64,000 bases of DNA from Alviniconcha marisindica (Eukaryota > Mollusca > Gastropoda > Provannidae), in assembly GCA_018857735.1 (NCBI GenBank), contig JABMCL010001376.1:549501-613500 (forward strand), in the 5' to 3' direction. How positions within the stretch are numbered: the first letter of the stretch is position 1; each line of letters opens with the position of its first letter. Under the pieces are notes generated by a model. It was not told where the DNA came from. It ran no database searches and was given only the letters and a program-made list of their open reading frames with translations. Positions 35,816 through 50,800 of the stretch are shown here, piece by piece. The translations under genes were made by a program, and so were the position numbers.

Positions 35816-38800
35816 CTATATTAAGCGTCCCATGTAGGTGATGTTTGCTGATTTGTCATTAACAGGGATGGGAACAAAACCAAGTTTGCCATAGAAGTCC
35901 GTCATGAACTTGTCCCCACTGTTCAGCGTTGTGTGCACACCCTTTGAGCCTGTGGCTTTGAGAGCGCAAAGGGCTGAAGCCAAAAGTCTTCGGGGAACAG
36001 CAGGATCGTACATGCGACTGACCATCACGTCAAGACGCAGGACTGAGGGATAGCACTGGTACACCTCATCCTTCACTTCCAAGGGCTCTGTGTAGAAGCT
36101 CATCATGATTTTCTGGGCAAAAAGAGTTATTTGTCAGTAAACAAAAACATTTAACAAGGGTGTTTTTGCATGCCTGTATGATTGAAATGTCTTCAAGGAG
36201 GCCAAAACGGCAGCAAAAGACATTAAACTCTCTCTCCTTGTATCATTGTTTTGTTCTCAAATTTCCACCAGACAATAAAACAGATAGAACACTTGGGTTT
36301 TCTTTCTTTCATTTTTGTGCATGTTATTCATTTCTATAACACGTTTCTTTTTTAACTTTCAGGTCATCAACTGCCCCAAAAACAAATTATTGTGCTCTAC
36401 CCATTGTCCTTTCCACAATAAAAACAACAAAGCAGCCATCCTGCAATCTAGCAACTGGAAACTGAATATCAGACTTGTCCCAGTCTCCAGATTCTGAAAT
36501 GATCTGGCCCAGGGACACTCACCTCTGCAGGACTAAGTTCCTCCTTGGCAGGCTTGGGATACTTGTTCTGCATGGATGGCACCCATGACTCATCAGTCTT
36601 GCAGGCCAGGTCTTTTGCATCCTGAGCTGCCACCACATATCCACACACTCTCTCCTCATCCTCGGCCACGAAGCAAAACTCTGGGCTGAAGGCAACAAAA
36701 TGTCCAATCAACCTGCAAGCATAAACAAAATGTTGCTCAGGGATGTACCTAGAACTTGATACTGACAGGACGAATGGCCAAGCCCTACCGCATGAAGAGG
36801 ACATTTGCCCTCTTTCAGCAATAATAACGCCACATTTTCCTGGGAAGTGACTGCAACAGATATTCATAATTCAGACATGCACCTGTGCACAAACACTTGT
36901 TTTCACATGAATATCCTGACATACACACAGCCATCAAGACAACACTTCAGATGCAATTTATTTTCGACATCAATGTTCTTAGTAATTCTGGTCAACATTG
37001 CTTTGGAATTATTCCATGCAGCCCTTCCTTTCCAATGTTGTGTGTGTGTGTAACTGGACATTTTAGGCTGTCAACTGGTCAACGATGAATGTCAAAGTAC
37101 ATCCTAGAGCTATTACTAATATATATCTAGAGTTTCTTTTTCACCCTGTTGAAGTTACAAAAGAAACGTCTTAACAAACTAAGTTTTGTTGTTGTTGTTT
37201 TTTACCTGTCTCCAAGCAAACGTGGATATTCTGGAAAGACCTCTGACCCATCCATGCCATCATCAGAGGTCTTCAGGCACACATCATACACCACAGGCTG
37301 CAACACACAAGACTTGTTGTCATTTTATTTTCATAGCATTTCTGTGTGAATATGGATCCGGTCTGCATACAGCAGGTAATCTGCTTTAAAGCTTAGTAAA
37401 AGGGGCAAAGGAAATTTCTTTCTAATGAGACATCACTAAACAAGTATATACTTATATATGACTTAGTGCCAAAAGGTGCGCAAATGGAGGGTCCGATTTT
37501 TGACTGTCAATAAAATCCGTTTCAAACACTTTGTCTTGTTGTTGCTTTGTATGTGCGTTCATAATTGGTCAGTGTCACAGTGGAAACAATATGAGCTCCA
37601 AATCTGGAGCAGCTGGAGAATTATTTTTTTTGAAAGTGAAAAGCGCCACGAAATTTGACCCCTGAAAACGGACACGCTCACGGTGAGTGCTTTCATTCAC
37701 GTACATGACGAATCAAAACATTACCTCAGTCACTGATTTGCACAGAGGAGATATCGCTTTACACAGTGCATATAAAATCAATTATCACTAAGTTTTGTTT
37801 TTGGAGTTAGAGGCTCTGAAATATCCCTCGGTCGAATGTTATGCGTGTTGAAATGTTTCATGACCTGCATCCGCAGACAATCTAGTGAAGAACGGACTTT
37901 CTCTTTCGTCGAAACTTTACTCCAGTCACTGTGGTACGTCACTGCATCAGGCGCCAATGTTTTATTTTACTGCCAAATGTCTGGGTAGTTTTTAAAATAT
38001 ATTTTGCCATTCTTCATAAAATTGTTGCAATAAATAACGTTCAACAACGTATTAGATTAAACAAGCAAAGGGGAAAAAAATAAGTTTTTGTGCCTTTGCA
38101 CTACTTCCGGTCAGCCATGTTCTACATCCGGGTCATTTGCTTTTAGCACATGGCCGCATGGAAGAGACGTTCTGATATGCGAAAGGTGTGGTAATATTTT
38201 TGAAAACTGTAACGTTCATCAGAGATTTAATCAAATCTTCCCGTTATACGATGATATTTATATTGGTATATGCCGAATCTTTTAAAAGTATTGGAATGTT
38301 AGCATACAGAGTGAGTTTTTGTTGCTGTCGATCTGAAGTTTGTTCAGATGCTTTCGAAAATTTGTTTTCACTGAGTTTCTTACAACATGAGTGTGTGTTG
38401 AAATTGTAATGTGCGACAGCTGATTGGTTATAAACAGTATATTCTGATCGTACTCTTTACATTTTTTGCTTGCGCTTAACGTAGTTCTTTTGTTTACAAA
38501 CTACGTCTTCAAACAAATCATCATATATGGCAGACAATTCGAATTTATGCAGGTTAAAATCGTCAAGTTAGATGTTAAACATTACGATTACAACACGAGC
38601 TGTGGCAATAATAACGTGCGACATAATTATAGTGACCATGTCTGTCCGTCTTCCAGAGTTCTAAAAATGTAAGGTGCCGATCTTAATAGCATTATTCTTT
38701 GGCTGTGATTTTTTTAAAGTAATATTTATTATGATTTTTCTGTTTATTATTATTAATTCTTTCACTTTTGAGTTAACTGTTCAACTATTTTTGTCCTAGG

Positions 38801-41800
38801 CACCCGAGTCAACATGACCAAGAAACGCATGGATGACAGGTTGCGTGTGTGTTTTCCTGTGACACCCAAAAGCAGCAAAAGTTGCACTCACTCTTACTTG
38901 CTCCATTTTCTCTTACAAAACACTTACTTGTTTGTTAAATAATAAGTATTATTTATTTTGTTATGAAAAACAAAGCACCATGTCATCTATTTAACATTAT
39001 GCTATCCACTACAACAAAATTAATGCAGCAAAAACTGTTCACATGGAAATAGTTATGTCTTTATACTCTACAGTAATAAAAAGTTACTGATTTATCATTT
39101 TCATCCAGAACAAACAGCACTGTACATCTTGTTGAAATAGTATTGTACGACATATTTCTTACATCATTTGCTGTTTATGTCAAGAAAGCTTAAATTTGGA
39201 GAAAAAAATCATCAAATCTTCTGTCACATACTGTTCATTTAAAGAATAACTGTTTATGTTTCAAAATGTGTTGCTTTTTATTCATTTAAAAATGTTCAAG
39301 ATTGGCTGTATGTTGAACGTTATGTATCGCAACAAACTATGCGTAGCATGCTGTTCTGTGTGACACAGAACACCAACAGTTTACTTGGTAATACTCATGT
39401 GGATCACATCTTGTAAGATCAGTTGGGTTTTTCACAGTTAACTGCATGATTAGCAGCACAGTGATGTGGGCTTGTTGTAATGTGTAATGTTCACATCTTG
39501 TCACAAATCACACTGAAAGTCAAATTTCTCAGGAACGAAGAGCAGCACTGCCTTCTCCCTTCACTGGTGGATGACTTCACATGCGTTCATTCAAAAAATG
39601 CATTACTCACTCACATCCTGTCAACTTTATTTTCCAGTACCTCTGTCCTCTTTTCTTGTGCACCTTTTGGCACTAAGTCATATACATAAGCAGTATACTT
39701 TTTACCAGTATCTTGTTATTTACAAGCTGAAAAAAATATGTTTAAAAAATAATCACCCCCCCCCCCCCCCCCCCAAAAAATGCAGTCAGCAGACTCACAA
39801 ATGCTGTCAACAACAGCTGCCCTTTATAATACACAATTAACACCACAGCTTGCTAAGAGTAAGACTACAAAGATACAATTCCGGTCACACAGTTCCTTTG
39901 TTACTGTTAGCCTGTGTAGTAGTAGTACAAACCCTCTAACTCCTACTGTTACATTGTGACTGAAGTGGCTGCTAACCTTGCCCATCCAAATGTGAAGAAA
40001 GTATGTGTTGACTGATTGCGAATATTGTTAGACATCCTTGAGTACACTTTTTGTTATACTGTTGCCATGCATGAGCATGTGTGCACAACCTTTATTAGAG
40101 GTAGCTGTCTAGGTCTGTTCATGGGGATGGTGGGGGTGGGTTGTTAAATAGCATGATGATGCATCTTGTAACAAGTACAACTGTTGGGCAGGTGGAACAA
40201 GAACACTTACTGTAAACAGAAGCAACTTATGAATAGGAGGGCTACAACTGAAAATATATCGATATAAATAGTGTCAAGATGTTGACTAGTGCATCCATTT
40301 AGGAATGGTGGAATTACAACAGTCAAGAACAAGACAGTTTGTGATGATCTAAGTTCTAACACTCTTTTGACTCCAGTTACACTATGTAACCCCCGCAAAA
40401 AAGTTAAGACTGTAACCCCCCCCCCAAAAAAAAGTTAAGACTGTATCTCACCTCATCCTGCTGTTTGTAGGGTCTGAAGGTGTAGAGTTTTTGAATAACC
40501 CAGTCAGGAGTTTTGATCAGGAACAGATCATGCGCCGTGCAAATAGGCAACAGGCGCTAATACAAGAGAAAAATTCATATTAATACACACGATCACAATC
40601 ATATAACGCAGGCGCAGCGCAACGCAAAGCAGGCGCGGTTAACAATAAAATGTTCATTAATCACTGAATGTCTAACTAATGATGGTGCAAATGATGGTTT
40701 GAAAGCTTCTGCATTTGTCTCACAAAATAGTTCCCTTCATACATACCTTCCATATCATGAATCATGAACACACTTTTGACCACTGTTCTTTTTAAAGATC
40801 AGGTTTTGCTCAGTAACATCACTGATCACAAATTGAGATGATCGATGACAATGGTCAGAAAAAAGAATCCTGTCCTTTTGTATATTTAACTGCATATTGG
40901 ATCTTTAAATTTAATGATATACAATAAATCCTTTGCAAGATGTCCGACACTGTCAATTTTTTCCCCAACATCACTAAAGCAGTGACAGAGTAACTATTAG
41001 TATTACCAACTCAAACCTGTTTGGTAATCATGTCTGAAGGTGGAACTTTATTTAAATGGACATCTGAACAAATAAGCATGGAGCACATACTTTTCAAGAG
41101 AAAAAGGGCAATCTGTTTAAGGCTAGTCTTTCTTCACTCCCAAAGGCTTTTTTTTAAATTCTTTTTATTTAAGAAAATGTACCATAATTCTAACTCTTCA
41201 CAATCCAGGATTACAGAATTTACATTTAATCATGCTGCTCCAAGCAGTCAAAATCTATTACCATTAATGCACACCTGAAATCACTTCAAACTAAATCATT
41301 CCACTGAATGCTAAAACAACTTAATATGCAAAAGAGGTCCAAGGCAGAATACAACCCTGCAATACCAAAAGTTGCACCATGAATGAAGTTACAGATTATC
41401 AGTTCTTATAGCACTTAGCAGCGCAGTAAAATGAACACAGTATCCTTTCTCCTTGTGACCACTGCTCCGTTGATTGCACCAGAATCTCATTCCAACAGGT
41501 TACTCTCGCTGGTGTGTTCATCTTCACAACAGTCACGACAGTACCAATGACAGTGCAGACAACCAAAATGTTCAGGCCTTTTAGTGGTCACCTATGCTTT
41601 CATGTAAAATAGTCAATTTCTGTGTACAATCTGCCTGCCTCTGTTCCCTATCCAAATACGGTTCATTTTAAATACCCAGTCAACCACGTAGGTTTTATCT
41701 GGGTGAAGCACAGTACTCAGTAGTTTTTTAATCTAAAGCCACTGAATACAATTTTCTCCGCATAGCTGTAGCTGAGCAACATCTTGTTCATCACAATTAA

Positions 41801-44800
41801 TGACTCAGTGTCACCAAATATTCCACAGTATCTCCCAAAGCAGACTGTTTGGAGCGACTGGTCATGGTTTTCTAACACTTAGCAGGAAGTATTCTTCTCT
41901 CTGGCAGCCAAAACCAACATCAAACCTTTTTTCAGAATGGCAGGTCAGTGCACATGATTTCACTGTTACAAGTACAACTGACTCTTGGACAACAACGAAG
42001 CACAATAATTTTGAATATATATATATAATCATACATTTCTCTTCATTCCACTTGATGACAACAGCCCTGAAAGGCCAGGTGTTTTGTGTATGACAACGAA
42101 CTAGGAAACCTGGCAACTGCACATCCACCTTTCACACAGAATCCATTGATCAAGAACTAAGACGTCTATGGTCTAGCAACAGCCCGTCATTAAATGCAAT
42201 ATCTATTATTTTTTGTATTAAGATCAAGAATTATAAAGTCTAGTGGCTGCATGCCCATCTTTCAATCTGCTGACTGATCAAGAACTATTAACTTTAAGTC
42301 TAACACAGCAACAGCTGCACAAACATCCTTTGTGAATAACTTGTTGGCAATAGTTGGACCAAAGACTATGCAGTCAAACTGCACCCATCTTTCATGTGCA
42401 GTATGTGCATCTATCTTTCATGTGTGGTATGAAGTCAAACCTATTGCAAACATTTGCATGTCTGCCTTTTTCCATGTAATATGAACAGGTCTTCTAAAAA
42501 AACTTCATCAGCACTTTGTCAATCATGTGTCCAGCAACCTATGACGGCAATAATTCAAGCGACCAGCTCTCTTTAAAATGTTCACAAATTAATTGCTACA
42601 CCAATCAAAACAGTCAGTGAATGTTTCCACTTTAATCACAATAAAAAGAAATTAGTGACACCACCAGTTTTTTAAGTGTTATCTAATCAGAAATCTGTAC
42701 TTCTTTCACAAGGCAAATTTTGATAAAAAAACAAAAAAATAAAAAAAACTTATACGACTGCTTTGTTATTCAATTCTTTTTCGTGGGACAGCAAATGTGA
42801 GCACACAGCGAGAATAACCTGTTGACCTTAATCAGCTGCAAACAATCCTGCAGCATCATTGACTGTATCAATCAAACATGAAATATAATTTTCTACATGA
42901 TAATTCATTTGTAGACACCACTATCTGTGCAACTTGTGCAAACCATGTCCACTGCATTTTCAAATAAAATTACCATAAATGTACAAAAAAAGTTTTAAAT
43001 ATATATGCTTTGACATTGGCTCACAATAGTCTGACAGACCTGCTTTGCTACTGGTTCATGACAGCCAGACTGGGGCCACAATGTTGGTTACAAAGCAGGT
43101 CTGACTAGAGTTTCACTGTTACTAAGTGATGTCTCAAAAATTAAATTTTGCAAAGCACAAACAAGGCAATTATAATGAAAAGCACAAGTGATCACATCCA
43201 AGGGTATTACAAACATAAAAAAAACACGTAAGAGTTTCAAATCTCTTTTATTGTGCAACATTTTGTTGCATGAAATGACCAAAGAAACAAAACAAAAAAA
43301 GCAATCATTGTTTGGTATGACTGCTTTAAGTGCTCTGTTGATAGAAACATGTTCACAGTCGCTCTGTAAATTCATGTGTAAACCTGAAAGCACTGTTGAA
43401 ATGGACACTGCAGCAAGGAACATTTTCATGCCACGCCGAAACAAATAATTTACTGAGCATTTCTTTTGACAGAATCAGCCCTTGCATTCATTTCCAGTTT
43501 CTTTTTTTAAGATCCACCTTTGTCCATCCAACAATGCCTGCAGATTATCACAGAAAAATGAATGTTAGTGCACAGCGTCTGCTGGAAAAATCAAAAGTCA
43601 TTTTAGTGAGATTCTGGTGCTAATCAAGGAAACAGCAGCTGAAAAAGGATCTGCACCCATTAGAAACGCAGCGCAAGGACACAAGCGGCGTCCAAAAGCA
43701 GCCAGTCGCAGCGGCGCACGCTTTGAGCATCATACATACTTGCAACTCCGCCTGAAGACCACCACGAAAAACCCATGGCTCTTGGTCTCCATTGGTAAAG
43801 GCCTCTTTATAGCCCTGAGAAAACCCTGTTAAGTGGGGATAGAAGAAGAAAGTAGAACATTAGAGCTGTTGTAGTACCCTGCTGAAAACCACATGTGCAG
43901 CAAACATGAACTGTCAAAGCAACATCAGAACATGAAGCTGATCTATTGTAATGGATGCCATTCTGATAAAATTAAATTGGCAAAACTATCTCAATCAACA
44001 TAATTTCTTTCTCTCAAAAGTGTCGGTGTTTAGTCATACCAAGTAGATGTTCAAAGATAAATTCATAAATACAACCCCCACAAAAGACCTAGTTAAACAA
44101 CATCAGAAAGATACGCCACAAAGATCTGTATCTACAACTGGAAACAAAATGTTGCAGTTCTTGGATTATGCTTACTTTCTTACTACAGGAATCACTTTTG
44201 GAAACAGCAAACTCAATCACAACACACAGGTATCATCCATAATTATCTGCAGGGAGTAACTTGGTGTTTCATGCCCAGTCAACCAGCACGGCGACAATTG
44301 TCTGTGTCTCTTCATTACTTTAAACTGCAGGCAATGGTAATGAAGAGGGTCTACTTAAAGTTTCACTTTTATAAACACTGTATCATGCATTCATTTTTAT
44401 TGTATGCATATATTCTCATGACCAACTGATGGACTTACAAAAAGCAATCTGTTTGTTTGTTCATGATGACAATTATGGAAGATATACGGTGCTGCAGAAG
44501 TAGTTAAAAAGAACCTGTGTGTGATCCAGGATTATAATACAGTCAGAAAACTGAAACAACTTCAAAGTGAGATTTTGTTCTTACTATGCTCAAGACTCCA
44601 AGAGTGATTCCAAAATTCCCCAGCTCATCAATGCCATATCATGTATAACTTGAAAGACTGCAGAATAACCCCCAAAAGAACTTGTGATTCATTGAAAGAG
44701 AAGTCTTAAGAATAAAATTCAAGAGACACCTGCAGTTGTCTCCATCATTTTTTTCTCCAGACCACATTTCCCATATTATTATAAGTTATATAACACAAAC

Positions 44801-47800
44801 TGTCGAACCAGCATTCTTTTCTTCCTAGCTCTAAACTGGGGCAACTGGTGCAAACAGTATAATTTCCAAAAGCATATTTTCCAGAGGTTCACAACAACAA
44901 ATTTAGACAGCACAAGCTCATTTCAAGCAACATCAGAAAGGGAACATGGAGTAAGGTTTACATTCTCCAAAATGTTCTTTTTTAGGTAACTGTCTGTCAA
45001 AGGTCACTGAAACAAATCAATAGCTTTCATCAAACTTGTAAGTCCAAAAGAAAGAAAATCAGTTAATTATACTCTGACTTCCCTCAGTTGGAATGAAATG
45101 AGGCTGCATATCCACAAATCTGCACAAAAACTCTGCTATCTGAACAATGAAAACAAACCTCTGGAAACTATGTCTTTTATGCATGCTTTTTTTGTCCAGC
45201 TTCCAACAGTAGTAGTAACTTGGTGTTTTACGCCCAGTTAACCATTGCGGTTATATCAGGGCGAATTCAGCTTCCAAAAATACCTACAAAATTGTGACAT
45301 TGCTGAGCAAACTGTTATGTTTCAATGGCAAACATGAAGGTGACAATACTGTTATCAAAGGTGTCACATCAAACGAATTCATTCTGCTTAGTTAGTGTTA
45401 GTCACAAAAGAACTTTGGTTTTCTCCACCAAGAAATTTCAACTGCATTCAAACCATTTATTATAATACATAACAGCCAAGATTATTTCAGCATAATCTCC
45501 ATTTTGGAAGACAGCAATCCCCTAACTTTTTAAATACAAACATTGGTAGAATTTACTGATGACTAACTTTTGAAAAAATCATATTCATATTTTACAATTA
45601 AAAATAATTGTAAAGCTAACAGCAGTTTCATTTGGAGTGCTAAGCTGTCATTTAGAAAAAAGAAAAAAAAGATAAAAGAAGAAAAGAAAGAAAAGATCCA
45701 AAATAAAACAAATCTTAAAGAAAATGCATACATGTTGTAAATCCATTTGTTGCCAAGGTTGACGTGTTGCACACTACACCCAGTTCTGAAACACACAGAC
45801 ATGTAACTGTAAATAATTACAAATGTAAGAAAAAAAACATTTCTCTGCTAAAAAAAAGAAAAGAAGGACATTCTCCTTTTCAAAATTAGGAAAGAACAAG
45901 TGAACAAGCTGCTCTGAGTCTGACAGAATCATACAAACTTCCATTTGACTCTGCAATTTTATTAATAGATCTAACATCATTTATGATTCATGCAAAAGCC
46001 CCATCCCAAATTCAGAAATTGATTCAAAATAATCACAGTCCACACCTGTCAATACTTGGGGTGATTTTGATGGGGGGGGGGGGGGGGGGGGGGGGCATTG
46101 TTTTGTTTTTTGTCTTTCACAGAAATCTGCAATTTCACAGAACAGCACATTGCCTAACATATACACACATTTTGCTTTGTGCAGGCAGCCATATTTTTAA
46201 TCTAATACTCAGCTCTGTTCAGATGGACATTCTGCTTTTGCCATTTGAGCTTACACTGCAGCAAGTGCCTAATATTCCAATGATGCAGCGCAAAGGTCTT
46301 AGTGAAGTTGTACATGAACTCAACTGCAAAACCCTTCATAAACATATACATTACTTTTACGCAAGCTGAAGCATGCAATGCTGATTACATGCAGATGACC
46401 TGTGATCCTTATTGTTGCCTCACAACAATCTATTCATAAGCATCTGATGAAAGTATCAAGAAGACAATGACCAAGATGATGTTGATTTACCTGCCAATAA
46501 AGTAATATGCCAACAGGATACCATTTTGTTAGTCCCGTTTTACGCATACACACAGACAAAAAACTAAACTAAAATAAAGAACAATGTATGACTTACCTAA
46601 CCATCTGACATATGCTAGACATGTGCCTAGCACACCTTTCATGTCCCACAGGTAGGCATAGATGTCACAGAGCACCGATTTGTTGGGTCCCACAAACAGT
46701 CGCATCAGCAACACATCCAGTGCCTGAACCCGCTTCTCAAACTCCTCTAACCGCTGCTTCCACTCCACAACCTGAAAACAGGGCACAAGCTTGTGTTTAC
46801 GTATGTTACAATCATTGAAACGTAATGAAAATCACCCAAGATGAAAAGTATGTGTTGATTTGCACACATTCAAAAGAGTGAAGAAAATGCAAGGGTCTGA
46901 CCATCAACGTTACTTCTTAGCAAGGTCATCATGTGTTGTATTTTTCGATATTCAAGTAATCTGCAGAGTACAGGTCCATTTTTGGATGGTCTGGAGCACA
47001 AGTTGAAAACAAAAAGGTAATTTGGTAAAACAGACTGACAAATCACTTCGTGTGTAACATACATTGCATGAACATATTTTATCAATTTTCTGCACCCAAG
47101 TGTTTTGTACCAAAATCTGGATACTTGCTCTGTTAGCCAAATGGACATTCAACTGAAAATTTTGCCTGCTGCTGACTGCCAAGGGGGAGCCATAAAACTG
47201 AAATTAATTGGTATACTTACTATTTTTAAGTGCATCAGTTTACGTACACATTTCCTTATCATGAAACAGTGGAGATCCTTATGAAGCTTACCACACAATA
47301 CCAGTATATATATATACAATATTATCTGTGATGTACTAAACAAATTTAGCATACAACATCCATTCTGAATTTGAGAAAGGTCACATGTTTAACACAACTT
47401 ACAGTTCCACTACAGTGATTCAGATTATATGCAAAACATAATGCCACAAGTGTTTCATAGGTCAATACTAGGTAGACACCACAATCACTGGGTGAGACAG
47501 CAGCACTATACTCCATCATTCTACCTTTGTCAGTTCTTTTAAATCTTCCTTGAAAACCTTTTCTCTTTTCAAAAACCTTTTCTTCAGTCCCACTGCCCTG
47601 AGACAGGACTGTGTGTGCTCCATGCCTTAAACCTTGAAAATATGTACATTTAAAGAATGTGTACGCGTTTTTTGCACCTGTTTGGGTTAGGTGCTCGACA
47701 TTTAAAGAATGTGTAAATGCCCTGCACCTGTTTGGGTTAGGTGCTCCAAATACCAAATGTTATTATTATTAAAGATCTACACGCAAGTTGCAAATAAATG

Positions 47801-50800
47801 TCAATGATCCCAAAACGGTAAGATCATTTTCCGTCTTGTGAAATCAGCCACAAAAATGAACACCCAAATTCAAATACATTATTTTACTAGATCCTTTCAG
47901 ATTTTTCATTGTTTACCTTTGTTGCATCTTTGCTGCCTTGCAAACAGTGTGCACTGGTCAATAACCACTGAAGCTCCTGAAGGTATTGCAGAGAGCTGGA
48001 ACCATACTCAAAGGGCAGATAAAAGAGGTCCACTAAAAGGGACACGTTCTCTGCTGTGAGCAAGCTAGGGGTGAGCACAGTGTTTGATATGTTCTGTGTT
48101 TTGCCAAGCCCCTGGCAGATGTCTTCCTCTTGCATCAGCACATCGCTGCTGTCAACAGGGTGTGCAGGAGAGGCTGCACGTTGAGTATTGATCACATTGA
48201 GGTTGGATGCTACAAGCACTGCACTGGAAGACTGCACGCACTCCATGGGCTCAATTTCACAACTACAGTCCGAGAGAGAGTCGGAAACCGAGTCAGAAAC
48301 ATCAGAAACTGAGTTGCCAGCCAGACTGTTGATGGGTTGTGGCAGTGGAGCTGACGGCAGAACTGGTTTGGTAATAGGCGACAACTCGATGGTTGCATCA
48401 ACAGCCGAGGGATCACATGAAGCAGACAGCACATCGGCAACATCATTCAAAGTCGGTGAGACTGGAACACCTGGGGGAATACTGACAGTGGATGCAGCAG
48501 GCAATACCCGCTTGGGTGGGTCTCTGTTACATGAGAGTTCTCGCAGCCACTCGGTCATAGCTGTCTTCAACGCCTGACGAGGTCTGTAGCGACAGTCTGT
48601 GGAGGGCAGGTCATCATCAGAGCCAAGGTCACTTTCTGTCTCCAGCTTTATGTCAGCAGCTACAGGACTCAGTCTCTCACCTGCACATTCAATCACAGAT
48701 CAGACTCAGTCTCTCACCTGCATATTCAATCACAGATCAGTACTGTACAAACACCTTACCTACACTTTGTCTCAAACACAAACCTGAATACTTGTTTTAC
48801 CTTTAATGCTAAATAATGATTTTTTCCAGCTTCAGACGGGTAAAAAGAACTATGCAAAGGTACACAGCCTTTGATTTGTGCCCTCTCATTGTGATTCATT
48901 TGCAATCTTTGAAACTAGAAAGTGTATTTCCACACAGAATACTGGCCTGGAAAGTTTAAGACATACCTTCACCTCACAAATATCAACAATAAGTGACCAC
49001 CTGCTGGTCAGTCTAAGATAAGTTATTTTTCTTTTTTATAATACCATTTTTTCCCTACCACTCTCATGCCCAGCCCCAGAGGTCCATTACACACCCAGCT
49101 CTGGATAAGACTAAGAGCCAGTCAGGTCTAAATGATCCCACGTGATTAATGGTGCTCTAATTGTTGACCCTCCAATCACGCCACATCATACTACATCTAT
49201 CATTATCATTTATTCATGTGAAGCCTTGGGCCCTGTTCAAATTCACAAGCTAAAAAAAATACAGATATATATGCTTGAGGTATTTGACAACTTACTGGAT
49301 ATAATGTCTTTTTTCACACCATCAGGGTTTGACTTGCACCACTGGCCAAGGGTGTGACATGCTATGTAGTTGGCCTCAAACTCGCAGTTGGGATTGGTCA
49401 TCACACCGCGGATATATGGGATGATCTCTGGTGATCGCCCATCATATGGCCCCAGAAAGATGCGACGAGGATCGTAGTCGTTGGCATGGATGTTGTCCCA
49501 GATGACCGGAGCCCTTTTGAGGACAGTGCTGATGTCTTCCAATGTCTGAATGGTGATCTTTTTGCTAATCACCTTGCAACCTGTACACAAGATGCCATAA
49601 GTAATGCACCACTGGAGCAGAGGTCAGTTATTCTTTCTTTCCTCATGGGAATGTTGACAGCCACTAGCTGAGGAACTGACTCTACAGCAGTGTTTAGATT
49701 AGGAATAAAACTGTAATTTTGCCCCAAACAAAGAGCGGGCATGACATCATCATAACAACTCAAAGAACAGCATATGACAAAAACAACCCCATTTCAAAAT
49801 ACATGATTAAAGAATTGAACTATATTAAGATTTGTACACTGTAAGTCTGAATCAAACAGCTGGGTCTTTCTCTGGTGGCCAACAAGAACAACAACAAAAT
49901 CCTTTTTTTTTACCTTAGGTCTTATGACACAATTGTCAATTCACCAGCCATGCTATTTTCCCCCCCATATGCATCCAAAAATCATTTTATCATGCAATTT
50001 GACAGCTAAAACCCATTGAAAATTTACCATGGTGGAATTAATTTTAAAAGTAAACTGGTTGCAACAAACATTACTGGATACTGAACCGAGCTGCAACCAT
50101 CATGCCCACCTGTCCACATGATGTCAATTCCAGGCAGCAACTTAGAACCCACTGTCCTGAGGTAGTCCGAGGATAACACTGTTGGAAGGGCCCTGGCTGT
50201 GCAATACTCTGCAAAATAAATACAAGCAATCAGCTTCTTGGGTTGATTACTAATGTAAAAAAAAGAAGCTTCCAAGCTAATGCTAGTAAAATCATTGCTG
50301 GTGTGCTGTCAATTTTTTTTTAAAGGTTTTATTTAAACAGCATCTAAAAAAGGCCCACTATCGTTTTTGCCAAGGCACACATGTCAATTCTCTCCCTCGA
50401 ATGTATGCCAATACCACAAGCAGCATTACCTGTGTGAACTTTTACAGGAATGCACTAATCACAGTGCAATGTCTGAATTTACACAAGTAGTGGCCAGGCA
50501 AAATTTATTTCTATTCTTAAATTTGTTATTTTGTTGTGACCTTGAAATACAGTCATGACTGGGCAGGAAATGTTGCACAACTCCCTTGAAGTTGAATATC
50601 AGTTAGAAATAGTGTTCTGTGCATATCATGATATCCTAAATGATCACAATTAGCTAGATCTCAGATAACTGAGAAATATGTTTCTGCTTTAGCTGTTTGA
50701 TGCCATCATGACCTTAAATTAAACTAAGGTCACTGAAATGGTGTGCACAGATAAAGCTTAACAGCTACTACCACCATTTAAAGTCTTACAGTTATAGTTT

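Noticed and set aside
43640..43740. Extension of OGA-A exon 10 into the GC-richer patch
   Set aside because: The donor CAA^GTATGT is strong, matches OGA-B, and gives the correct phase; the read-through frame is not OGA-like.
48188..48577. 129-residue plus-strand open frame
   Set aside because: Antisense of OGA-A exon 8; same reasoning.
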